From contig JAJYDZ010000078.1 in the NCBI GenBank assembly GCA_021790415.1, positions 1 to 7,326 of the forward strand: DNA of 7,326 nucleotides, written 5' to 3'. The position numbers and the translations under genes are program-made. This document shows positions 1 through 5,986 of this stretch, in pieces. A model generated the notes under the pieces. It was given only the letters and a program-made list of their open reading frames with translations. It had not been told where the DNA came from and made no database searches. This DNA comes from Thermoplasmata archaeon (GTDB taxonomy: Archaea > Thermoplasmatota > Thermoplasmata > Thermoplasmatales > Thermoplasmataceae). Position 1 is the first letter of the stretch. The number at the start of each line of letters is the position of its first letter.

Positions 1-2172
1 ATGGCATTTGATCCTTCCAATGGATATATATACGTGTCAGATTCTAATGCCCACAATGTCTCTGTTATAAACAGTGCATCTAATAAGGTTATAGCAACCA
101 TTTCTGTTGGTCCAATTCCTATGGGGATAGTTTATGATCCTTCAAACAGTTACATATATGTTACTAATTCCGCACCCAACAACGTTACGGTTATAAACGG
201 AACAAATAACAAGATAGTTTCATCAATTACGGTTGGATCCCGACCAACAGCCATCTTATATGATCCTTCCAATGGGTACATATATGTGACAGATTCTAAT
301 GCAAATACTGTATCAGTTATAAACGGCACAAATAGCAGGTTAATATCAACGATTCCAGTTGGAATAGATCCAAGAGGCATTGCATACGATCCTTCCAATG
401 AGCACATATACGTAACAAACATCATTTCCGACAATGTCACGGTTATAAACGGATCAACCAATAAAGTCGTAACAACAATAAATGTTGGCTCATACCCACT
501 AGGAGCAACATACGATCCTTCCAATGAGCACATATACGTAGCAAATGAAGAATCTAACAGCGTTTCAGTTATAAACGGAACAACAAGCAAGTTAATATCA
601 ACGATTCCAGTTGGATTATACCCAAGATGCACTGCATATGATCCTTCCAATGAGCACATATACGTGACAAATGGGCAATCTAACAACGTTTCAGTTATTA
701 ACGGAACAAATAACAAGATAGTTACATCTATTTCTGTTGGATTATCACCCCTCGGCGTAATTTATGATCCTTCAAACAGTTACATTTATGCAGCGGAATC
801 CAGTACAAACAGCGTGGCGATTATAAACGAAACAACCAACAAAGTCATAACTACAATTCCTGTTGGTTTGGACCCTGTTGAACTAGCTTATGATCCTTCC
901 AATGGAAACTTATACGTGACAGATGCTCTTGCCAACAATGTTTCAGTTATAAACGCTTCCACAAGTAAACTAATAGGGACAATTCCAGTTGGAGTATATC
1001 CAGAAAGTATAGCCTACGATCCTTCCAACGGTTACATATATGTTTCTAATTCCGAATCAAACAATGTCTCGGTTATAAACGGAGCAACTAACAAGGTCAT
1101 AGCAACAATAAACGTCGGCTCAAACTCTTTTCAAGAAGCATATAATCCTTCCAACGGTTACATATATGTAGCGGATAGTAAGAATATTTCAGTTATTAAT
1201 GAATCAACTAACAAGGTCGTAGCAACAATAAATGTTGGCTCGGAACCTTTCGGAATAGTGTATGATTCTTCCAACGGTTACATATATGCGACGGATCCTA
1301 ATGCCAACAATGTCACCGTTATAAACGGATCAACCAATAAAGTCGTAACAACAATAAATGTTGGCTCATACCCCCTAGGAGCAGTATATGATCCTTCCAA
1401 TGAGTACATATATGTGACAGATCTCAGTTCTAATCAGGTTTCGGTTATAAACACAACAACAAACAGCGTTATTGCAACAATTGGCGTTAATTCTGGTCCA
1501 ATTTCGGCTGCCTACGACTCTTCTGATGGTTATTTATATATATCAAACATTATATCAGGATCTATTAGCATTATATCTACTGAAAAGCAAGTAAAGGAAT
1601 ATTCAATAACATTCAAAGAAACAGGATTACCGTCTGATATGATGTGGTATGTGAACGGCACCAAAACATTTGAACATGTAGCGTCCCCGGCAAACATAAC
1701 ATTCTCTTTACCGAACGGAAACTATTCATTCAAAGTAACAAATTTCAGTGATTTTTATACAACAACAAACGAGATCTATGTCACAATAAATGGGAATAAT
1801 GTTACCGAAACCATCAACTACTATCATTATGCATACATAATAGGAATGGTATCTCCAACTAACGCCAGCTTGTCTGTGAACGGAAAGGAGGTGACTGTTT
1901 CATCATCTGGTTTATTCAATGTATCAGTAACGGCTGGAACGTATGAAATCGAAGCCACAGCATCGGGTTACATATCCTACTACGGTAACACAACACTCAA
2001 TTATGGAAATGTAACAAACATCACAATAGATCTGAAACCTATATTATCGAAATCCTCTTCTCAATCAAATACGAATCTCTATCTAATAATCGGGTTATTA
2101 GCTTCCGCTGCTGTTATTGCAAGTGTTATATATTTAATGAGAAGAAGAAAAGGTGCCGAAATAATGAACTAA
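1..2172 (+). CDS. YVTN beta-propeller surface protein with C-terminal membrane anchor (5' partial)
   Basis: This is a large cell-surface protein that probably sits outside the membrane as part of the envelope; adhesion or a structural role is inference. It has, in order: about 12.5 tandem YVTN-type blades (residues 3 to about 530, 42 residues each, core YDPSNxYIYV...SVIN...TIxVG), a domain opening with ITFKETGLP (about 533-612) typical of thermopsin-like archaeal surface proteins, a PEGA-like carbohydrate/regulatory fold (about 613-682, VNGKEV and AGTYEIEATASGY), a low-complexity Ser-rich linker, one hydrophobic helix (about 692-713) and a RRRK stop-transfer tail. Sequons N-x-S/T recur through the blades, which suggests heavy N-glycosylation. 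The ATG at base 1 is unlikely to be the start: it lies at the end of a blade, where the other blades have a hydrophobic residue followed by a small one, and there is no signal peptide. The gene therefore begins upstream of the window. Confidence 0.85.
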   Translation: MAFDPSNGYIYVSDSNAHNVSVINSASNKVIATISVGPIPMGIVYDPSNSYIYVTNSAPNNVTVINGTNNKIVSSITVGSRPTAILYDPSNGYIYVTDSNANTVSVINGTNSRLISTIPVGIDPRGIAYDPSNEHIYVTNIISDNVTVINGSTNKVVTTINVGSYPLGATYDPSNEHIYVANEESNSVSVINGTTSKLISTIPVGLYPRCTAYDPSNEHIYVTNGQSNNVSVINGTNNKIVTSISVGLSPLGVIYDPSNSYIYAAESSTNSVAIINETTNKVITTIPVGLDPVELAYDPSNGNLYVTDALANNVSVINASTSKLIGTIPVGVYPESIAYDPSNGYIYVSNSESNNVSVINGATNKVIATINVGSNSFQEAYNPSNGYIYVADSKNISVINESTNKVVATINVGSEPFGIVYDSSNGYIYATDPNANNVTVINGSTNKVVTTINVGSYPLGAVYDPSNEYIYVTDLSSNQVSVINTTTNSVIATIGVNSGPISAAYDSSDGYLYISNIISGSISIISTEKQVKEYSITFKETGLPSDMMWYVNGTKTFEHVASPANITFSLPNGNYSFKVTNFSDFYTTTNEIYVTINGNNVTETINYYHYAYIIGMVSPTNASLSVNGKEVTVSSSGLFNVSVTAGTYEIEATASGYISYYGNTTLNYGNVTNITIDLKPILSKSSSQSNTNLYLIIGLLASAAVIASVIYLMRRRKGAEIMN
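7..1590 (+). repeat. Tandem 126-bp coding repeats (YVTN propeller blades)
   Basis: Twelve full units and one partial unit, in phase with the reading frame. Units start at residues 3, 45, 87, 129, 171, 213, 255, 297, 339, 381, 421, 463 and 505. All are 42 residues except the tenth (381-420), which has lost two residues in the loop after IYVAD. Unit similarity is high at DNA level (gatccttccaa recurs) but uneven, so units have been copied or converted at different times. Each unit should form one four-stranded blade. Twelve or more units suggest either two propellers of about seven blades (if one or two units lie upstream) or one large ring; this last step is inference. Confidence 0.9.
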
Positions 2173-2205
2173 TATTCAAATCAATTCATATATACATTTA
2201 TTTAG

Positions 2206-2229
2206 TGGTACCAATTTTACATTTTTTCC
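2206..2229 (+). terminator. Possible terminator of the surface-protein gene
   Basis: An 8-bp palindrome TGGTACCA (2206-2213) is followed by T-rich DNA including a run of six T (2222-2227), 34-55 nt after the stop codon. Archaeal termination often uses T-rich tracts alone, so the T run is the stronger signal and the palindrome may be incidental. Confidence 0.35.
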
Positions 2230-2302
2230 TTATCTATTACTTATTTGCCTAAGTGTTCGGATTTCATTCTATTTCTTATGAAGTATTAAACTGGGTTATG
2301 AG

Positions 2303-2341
2303 ATCAAATTGATAAGTAAACGAATTTGAATTGTTACAAAT
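2303..2341. promoter_or_regulatory. Two palindromic sites upstream of the Lrp gene, possible operators
   Basis: ATCAAATTGAT (2303-2313) is a perfect 11-bp palindrome about one central base. About 24 bp further on, ATTTG (2324-2328) and CAAAT (2337-2341) form an inverted repeat around an 8-nt centre. Both lie upstream of the likely TATA box of the Lrp-family gene. Lrp/AsnC proteins commonly bind spaced palindromic sites and control their own genes, so autoregulation is a reasonable inference. Short palindromes are also expected by chance in AT-rich DNA. Confidence 0.3.
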
Positions 2342-2375
2342 GGAAGAAGTGGTGACGTATATTGAAAACAACAAA

Positions 2376-2383
2376 CATTTTAA
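2376..2383 (+). promoter_or_regulatory. Probable TATA box of the Lrp-family gene
   Basis: The stretch ATTTTAA is centred about 27 nt before the ATG at 2408, which would give a leaderless or near-leaderless transcript. A rival box, GTATATT near 2357-2363, would give a leader of about 20 nt. No Shine-Dalgarno site precedes the ATG, which favours the leaderless reading. Confidence 0.4.
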
Positions 2384-2407
2384 TTGACCCTAAACATTCA
2401 AATCATT

Positions 2408-2842
2408 ATGAAAGAGTTTAAGCTGGATCAACTAGACCTGGATATTCTGGAAATATTAGAGCACGATTGTTCTTTGACATACAATGAAATTGCACAAAAG
2501 CTTTCAAAGAACATATGGACTGTTAGAGACAGATTAACTCTCTTAAGGAAGAGGGAAATTCTCAAGGGTTGCAGGGCAGTTATAGATTATTCAAAAATGG
2601 GGTATGGATGTAAGGCATTGATAAGTTTTAATATACTCCCTGAAAAAATTGATGAATTCATAGCAGAGATAAAAAAGGTAAGCCGAATAAAGAATTTCAC
2701 TCTTACCACAGGCCCCAGAAGATTTCATATAGAGTTGGTTGGTGATGATTGCAGTGAGACCAGAAGCTATGCAAGAAAACTTCTCCCTAAATTTGACATA
2801 GAGGATATTGATTTTGAAGTGATTCTTGACCAAATTCCATAG
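2408..2842 (+). CDS. Lrp/AsnC-family transcriptional regulator
   Basis: A 144-residue DNA-binding regulator of the feast/famine type, cytoplasmic, probably dimeric or octameric. Residues 5-53 form the winged helix-turn-helix: LDxxDLDILEILEHD, then EIAQKLSKN and a recognition helix at about 35-49 (TVRDRLTLLRKREILKG). Residues about 66-144 match the AsnC/RAM ligand-binding fold in length and beta-alpha-beta-beta-alpha-beta pattern (KALISFNILPEKIDEF; FHIELVGDD). The length is normal for the family. A TTG in frame at 2384 would add eight residues, but the ATG at 2408 puts Met just before the first helix and sits about 27 nt from a TATA-like box. Targets cannot be read from the sequence; the neighbouring genes and its own promoter are candidates. 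Four cysteines (21, 55, 68, 115) are present, with no recognised metal motif. Confidence 0.85.
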   Translation: MKEFKLDQLDLDILEILEHDCSLTYNEIAQKLSKNIWTVRDRLTLLRKREILKGCRAVIDYSKMGYGCKALISFNILPEKIDEFIAEIKKVSRIKNFTLTTGPRRFHIELVGDDCSETRSYARKLLPKFDIEDIDFEVILDQIP

Positions 2843-2854
2843 ATTATTAAGTTG

Positions 2855-2895
2855 TTGGAATATAATCCAAATTCAACTTTACACAATTTTTGTGT
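2855..2895. promoter_or_regulatory. Two inverted repeats between the Lrp gene and the AhpD-like gene
   Basis: TTGGA (2855-2859) pairs with TCCAA (2866-2870) across 6 nt, and ACACAA (2881-2886) pairs with TTGTGT (2890-2895) across 3 nt. They lie 13-53 nt after the Lrp stop codon and 40-80 nt before the TATA box of the next gene. They could end the Lrp transcript as hairpins or serve as upstream binding sites for a dimeric regulator such as the Lrp protein itself. The sequence does not decide between these. Confidence 0.35.
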
Positions 2896-2934
2896 TTATT
2901 TTACAGAATAAGGAAATAATTTGTAAGGTAATCG

Positions 2935-2942
2935 TTTATATA
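2935..2942 (+). promoter_or_regulatory. TATA box of the AhpD-like/TDT operon
   Basis: TTTATATA matches the archaeal TATA consensus well. Its centre is about 22 nt before the ATG at 2961 and only 16 nt before the in-frame GTG at 2955. The ATG is therefore the better start, on a leaderless or nearly leaderless transcript. Confidence 0.6.
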
Positions 2943-2960
2943 TTTGCGAATTAAGTGTTT

Positions 2961-3692
2961 ATGAAAAACAATTCACGAGAAATGGAAAAAATAGAGGAAT
3001 TTGCAAAATCCACACTTGGCGGTATGCCTGAAGTAATAAAATTGCTTGGCAACCATAATGTTGACCTTGCCAAGGAACAATTTAGGGAAAATACTGAATT
3101 ATATCTTGGAAGAACAAACGTTCCTAAAAAAATCCTCCCTTTGATAGCTCTTGCGGTTTCACTGGCAAATGGACAGTCAAGCTCCGCAATGATACATTTC
3201 AAGTTGGCTAAAAGCTTCGGAGCTCAGATGCTGGAAGTTCTCGATGCCATAAAAGCATCCAAAATGGCGGTAATGTCATCTACCATGAGCGTTATGAAAT
3301 CAATTGTGCCTATTATGGAACGGCATTCAGGTAAGAAAAACTCACCGGATGAAGTTAATAAAGTCATTGAGAACATAAAAAAAGAATCGGGATTTAATTC
3401 CATTCCCATCAGTCTTGAAAGCACTGCAATGTTATCCATTGATATGGTCAGTGAGCATATGAAAGAGAAGACCGAACTCCTTTCACCATTTATGCTGGAT
3501 CAGAAGTACATGTACCTGATGGCATTTAGCGTCGAAGTATCATTAAGTTTCGACGAGTGTGCTCAAATCTATCTGGAAAAATTCTTCTTAAGTGGCGGGA
3601 CCAAGGGTGAAGCGGAAGATGCCATTTCCATTGCGAGATTTATTACGGGAAATAAAGTAATAACATCAGCCATTGAGATTCTCAAATGGTAA
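2961..3692 (+). CDS. Tandem carboxymuconolactone decarboxylase/AhpD-fold protein with degenerate active sites
   Basis: A 243-residue, all-helical cytoplasmic protein that appears to hold two CMD/AhpD-like domains. Counting from the alternative GTG at 2955 (245 residues), the first is about 50-125 (PLIALAVSLANG..., H81, GAQMLEVLDAI) and the second about 178-244 (YLMAFSVEVSLSF..., GGTKGEAEDAI). The two align through the G-x(4)-E-x(3)-A-I segment. AhpD peroxidases use CxxCxxxH. Here the first domain has Gln74, Ser77 and His81 at those places, and the second has Phe199, Cys202 and Tyr206. Neither can form the redox disulfide, so classical AhpD reductase activity is unlikely; a binding or non-thiol role is possible. 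The ATG at 2961 is chosen over GTG 2955 from the TATA spacing. The next gene starts 31 nt downstream with a good Shine-Dalgarno site, so they are probably co-transcribed. The family call comes from pattern, not a search. Confidence 0.65.
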   Translation: MKNNSREMEKIEEFAKSTLGGMPEVIKLLGNHNVDLAKEQFRENTELYLGRTNVPKKILPLIALAVSLANGQSSSAMIHFKLAKSFGAQMLEVLDAIKASKMAVMSSTMSVMKSIVPIMERHSGKKNSPDEVNKVIENIKKESGFNSIPISLESTAMLSIDMVSEHMKEKTELLSPFMLDQKYMYLMAFSVEVSLSFDECAQIYLEKFFLSGGTKGEAEDAISIARFITGNKVITSAIEILKW

Positions 3693-3710
3693 TCGATTAT
3701 TTCATATCAA

Positions 3711-3716
3711 GGGTGA
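3711..3716 (+). promoter_or_regulatory. Shine-Dalgarno site of the TDT transporter gene
   Basis: GGGTGA lies 7 nt before the ATG at 3724 and matches the archaeal GGAGGTGATC ribosome-binding consensus. A strong site here, and none before the first gene of the unit at 2961, fits an operon-internal gene. Confidence 0.6.
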
Positions 3717-3723
3717 AAATTAA

Positions 3724-4791
3724 ATGAGGAAGAGCATATTAACACTTTTTGGTTCCGAATGGTTTGGTGTAAGCATATCCACACTTGCTGTTGCACAGGT
3801 TTACATACTTTTTTCTGGAGAATTGAGTAATTTATTTTTTAACTATGTTGCTGAGATTCTTACACTATTTGGACTTACCATATTTGTAATTGTATTTATC
3901 GTATGGGTAATACGAGCTTTCATCATATCAGACGGGGTTTTCTCTCACTGGAATAATCTTACCCGGATGAGCTTTGTATCTCTTATACCCATAACCATGT
4001 TTGTTGGCGCTTACCAACTCATCTATTATTTTGGCATATCTCAAGCATCTGCAGAAATTTCCTTAATTATCTATTATTCCAATTACATCCTGGCATTATT
4101 ACTGGGGGTATTACTGGGTTACCGTCTATATACAAAGCCAATTAACCCCGGCGAACTAAATTATTCCATTGTTATACCGCCTTTGGCAATAGGAACAAGT
4201 GTTTTTCTTGCTGGGCCATTAATGAAATTTTATGGGGGAATTGAGGCACAGACGATGTATTTCCTTGTGCTTGTTGGCCTTGGCATATTTTTCTTTCTCT
4301 TTCTTTTCATCGGTTCGCTTGCACTTGCAGGACACGTGACAACCAAAACTCCGGACTCTCTACCGACTACCATGTTACCCGTAGGTATTTCAAGTTTAAT
4401 CATTATCAATCTCTTCTCAATAGCCGGATTTGGTAAAATAGATCAGATATCGATTTCGATTTCAACCGTGGAATTTTTATCTATTATTTTATGGGGATTT
4501 GAAGTTTGGAATTTCCTGGTTGTTTTAATTCTCATATTTACAAATCCTGCCAGAGGTAAACTCAGTGTATGGGCTTATGGTTTTCCCCTTGGACTGTTTG
4601 CCACTTCCACTATGAGGATATATACATTCACACAATTTACAATTCTATTATGGATATTTGCAGCAATTGGCATGATGCTAACAATACTTTGGATCTACGC
4701 ATGGATCAACACCGGAATGTTTTTGAAAATTCAGAGGGAGATGGAATCCAAGGAGCAAACCGCACTTCCCAAGATCCCATCTCCGCCATGA
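3724..4791 (+). CDS. TDT-family transporter (TehA/Mae1/SSU1-like), ten membrane helices
   Basis: A 355-residue inner-membrane protein. Ten hydrophobic segments can be counted, at about 12-31, 44-65, 82-104, 112-133, 147-166, 178-203, 217-236, 248-272, 281-303 and 307-329, the number expected for the TDT family, whose members move malate (Mae1), sulfite (SSU1), or anions in TehA/SLAC1-type channels. Family-like segments are SEWFGVSIST in helix 1, PPLAIGTSVFLAGPL in helix 5 and WAYGFPLGLFATST in helix 9 (W283, F287, P288). The tail after helix 10 is short, charged, then Pro-rich. The substrate cannot be read from the sequence. Nearby DsrE, SQR and thiol-type ArsR genes make sulfite or another sulfur oxyanion a reasonable guess, with C4-dicarboxylate the main alternative. 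It follows the AhpD-like gene by 31 nt and probably shares its transcript. Confidence 0.75.
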   Translation: MRKSILTLFGSEWFGVSISTLAVAQVYILFSGELSNLFFNYVAEILTLFGLTIFVIVFIVWVIRAFIISDGVFSHWNNLTRMSFVSLIPITMFVGAYQLIYYFGISQASAEISLIIYYSNYILALLLGVLLGYRLYTKPINPGELNYSIVIPPLAIGTSVFLAGPLMKFYGGIEAQTMYFLVLVGLGIFFFLFLFIGSLALAGHVTTKTPDSLPTTMLPVGISSLIIINLFSIAGFGKIDQISISISTVEFLSIILWGFEVWNFLVVLILIFTNPARGKLSVWAYGFPLGLFATSTMRIYTFTQFTILLWIFAAIGMMLTILWIYAWINTGMFLKIQREMESKEQTALPKIPSPP

Positions 4792-4845
4792 CTGTCATTC
4801 CATTAGCAAAGTCAGTCAATGTCTCCTAACAATGTGTTAACGGAA

Positions 4846-4872
4846 GGATCTATACATTTATCCAATCTTTTT
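4846..4872 (+). terminator. Possible terminator of the AhpD-like/TDT operon
   Basis: GGAT (4846-4849) can pair with ATCC (4860-4863), followed closely by five T (4868-4872). The stem is only four base pairs. A second T run (4933-4938, six T after CGGG) lies nearer the next gene and could act as the terminator instead. Confidence 0.3.
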
Positions 4873-4950
4873 GCAACCTGTTCAAAAATTAATTAAACAA
4901 ATCTTTGTCAAAATTATAATACCTTAATCGGGTTTTTTGAGAAAAACTTA

Positions 4951-4974
4951 ATTAGTATATTAGCATATTAGAAT
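4951..4974 (+). repeat. Three tandem 8-bp repeats ATTAGNAT across the DsrE-operon TATA box
   Basis: ATTAGTAT, ATTAGCAT and ATTAGAAT follow each other without gaps, differing only at the sixth base. The array ends 10 nt before the DsrE ATG and covers the TATA box. It is flanked by ACTTA (4946-4950) and TAAGT (4974-4978), which are inverted relative to each other. A regulator bound here would block TBP; the ArsR protein encoded at the end of the same operon is the natural candidate. That link is inference. Confidence 0.6.
4956..4962 (+). promoter_or_regulatory. TATA box of the DsrE-FmdE-ArsR operon
   Basis: TATATTA is centred 26 nt before the ATG at 4985, the spacing expected if transcription starts at the ATG itself (leaderless). 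No Shine-Dalgarno site is present upstream of that ATG, which agrees. Confidence 0.6.
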
Positions 4975-4984
4975 AAGTGTAAGT

Positions 4985-5344
4985 ATGTCTGGAAAAATAG
5001 CCATAATAATAAGCTCCGGCCTTGATCAGAGGGCCAAAGTAATGTCAGGATTGCATGTTGCAAAGAGGATCCATGATGCCAGGAAAGAAAACGGCATTGA
5101 ACAGGTGGAAGTTTTCCTCTTCACTGGAGGAATCAGAGCTCTTGAAAAGGGAAATGATAACAGTCAGGTTATAGATTTGTTGAAAGAATTAAGAGAGGCG
5201 GGCATTGTGGTTGAAGCCTGCTCCAATCAGGTAAAGGATTGGCAACTTGAAGATATCTTTTCCAGTAACGGTATTAACCTGGAATTTGCCAGAGATGCCT
5301 TTTCGAGATATGCCGTTGAAGGGTTTACCGTCCTCTCGTTCTAG
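4985..5344 (+). CDS. DsrE-family protein (possible sulfur carrier)
   Basis: A 119-residue cytoplasmic protein of the DsrE/DsrF-like fold. The family signs are the first strand KIAIIISSG followed by a helix (residues 4-30), the strand VEVFLFTGGI (41-50), the strand-plus-cysteine segment GIVVEACS with Cys79, and the end AVEGFTVLSF. The length is right for the family. In characterised DsrE, TusD and DsrE3 proteins a cysteine at this position carries persulfide or thiosulfonate sulfur, so Cys79, the only cysteine, is the predicted site. Some family members have other or unknown roles, so the carrier function is inferred. It is the first gene of an operon: leaderless ATG start, 26 nt from a TATA box that lies within a triple repeat. 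Its stop codon overlaps the ribosome-binding site of the next gene. Confidence 0.8.
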   Translation: MSGKIAIIISSGLDQRAKVMSGLHVAKRIHDARKENGIEQVEVFLFTGGIRALEKGNDNSQVIDLLKELREAGIVVEACSNQVKDWQLEDIFSSNGINLEFARDAFSRYAVEGFTVLSF

Positions 5345-5350
5345 GGGGTG
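5344..5350 (+). promoter_or_regulatory. Shine-Dalgarno site that sets a TTG start for the FmdE-like gene
   Basis: GGGGGTG begins on the last base of the DsrE stop codon and ends 5 nt before a TTG at 5356. An in-frame GTG at 5350 would use the last base of this site as its own first base, leaving no spacer, so TTG 5356 is the better start. It also implies translational coupling with the DsrE gene. Confidence 0.5.
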
Positions 5351-5355
5351 TGTAT

Positions 5356-5982
5356 TTGACAAATGTCAATAATGTACCGGATGTTGCGTTACCTGTATTC
5401 TATTTAAGAGATACCGAATCCAGTCATGGGAGATATTCAAATGTTGCGAAGATGATAACATTCGAAGACCTTGTTAAGTTTCATGGACATGCCTGTGATG
5501 GATTGTATCGGGGCGTTTATGCTCTCTCAGTAGGTTTAAAAAAAATGTTTGGAGACAAACCCATAGACAGAACGGATCTTAGGGTAATTTCCAGAAATAG
5601 TCCGTGTATAGGGGATGCTGCAAGCTACTTAACAGGAGCACGAATTCGGTTCGGCACACAGGATGTATACAGCATACCTGGAGTATGGTATATAATTCAA
5701 AGGATATCAAACGGGCAGACCGTTAAAGTGGTGGAAGATGAGGCATTCTTTCCGGACAAAATATTAAAGGCGGAGTCAAACCTGACCAACGTTCCCAAGG
5801 AGGGCTTATCTAAGGCCCTTGATGAACTCAAATTAATGCAAGACCAATGGGTAAAACAAGTACTTTTAAAAACACAACCCTATGAACATTACCATGCTGA
5901 TTATATTGAATTTGTTTGGAAAGATGTTGAATATACAAAAAAGGGTAAGCGTACAGATATTATATTTAAAGATGTGATCTGA
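5356..5982 (+). CDS. FmdE-family protein without zinc ribbon
   Basis: A protein of about 208 residues, cytoplasmic (no signal peptide or membrane segment). Numbered from the alternative GTG at 5350, the FmdE core is FHGHACDGLYRG with His45, His47 and Cys49, followed by SPCIGDAASYLTGARIRFG with Cys86, which matches the FmdE pattern FHGHxCpG...C..DA...G. The family is named after a subunit encoded with molybdenum formylmethanofuran dehydrogenase, but many members occur in non-methanogens with unknown function and probably bind metal through the His/Cys core. No CxxC pair follows the core, so the C-terminal zinc ribbon of FmdE proper is missing; residues about 145-210 are charged and helical, then strand-like. 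A TTG start at 5356 is preferred from the ribosome-binding site. The gene lies between DsrE and ArsR with gaps of 11 and 4 nt, so its job is probably tied to sulfur or metal chemistry. Confidence 0.75.
   Translation: MTNVNNVPDVALPVFYLRDTESSHGRYSNVAKMITFEDLVKFHGHACDGLYRGVYALSVGLKKMFGDKPIDRTDLRVISRNSPCIGDAASYLTGARIRFGTQDVYSIPGVWYIIQRISNGQTVKVVEDEAFFPDKILKAESNLTNVPKEGLSKALDELKLMQDQWVKQVLLKTQPYEHYHADYIEFVWKDVEYTKKGKRTDIIFKDVI
5974..5979 (+). promoter_or_regulatory. Shine-Dalgarno-like site of the ArsR gene
   Basis: GTGATC, part of the archaeal consensus GGAGGTGATC, lies inside the last codons of the FmdE-like gene and 7 nt before the ATG at 5987. This supports the ATG and translation from the operon mRNA. 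Confidence 0.4.
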
Positions 5983-5986
5983 TCTC

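Noticed and set aside
1..3. ATG at the first base as the true start of the surface protein
   Set aside because: It falls at the end of a blade and there is no signal peptide, although the protein has a C-terminal anchor; the gene must continue upstream.
150..716. Open frame of 188 codons on the minus strand
   Set aside because: It is the antisense of the repeated propeller units; its own repeats mirror them and no family is recognisable.
7..1590. Regular direct repeats as a CRISPR array
   Set aside because: The period is 126 bp, the units are coding and in frame, and there are no unique spacers between constant repeats.
2384..2386. TTG start for the Lrp-family protein
   Set aside because: It overlaps the likely promoter, and the extra eight residues have no counterpart before the usual Lrp helix.
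2340..2387. 15-codon open frame ahead of the Lrp gene, possible leader peptide
   Set aside because: It runs through the presumed TATA region, has no ribosome-binding site and no attenuation structure that I can see.
2591..2833. 80-codon minus-strand frame inside the Lrp gene
   Set aside because: Shadow of a well-supported gene, with no start signals and no recognisable family.
4569..4829. 86-codon plus-strand frame overlapping the transporter end
   Set aside because: It lies in another frame of a clear ten-helix membrane protein and its sequence resembles no family.
5350..5352. GTG start for the FmdE-like protein
   Set aside because: It overlaps the Shine-Dalgarno site; TTG 5356 has a workable spacing. 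The difference is only two residues.
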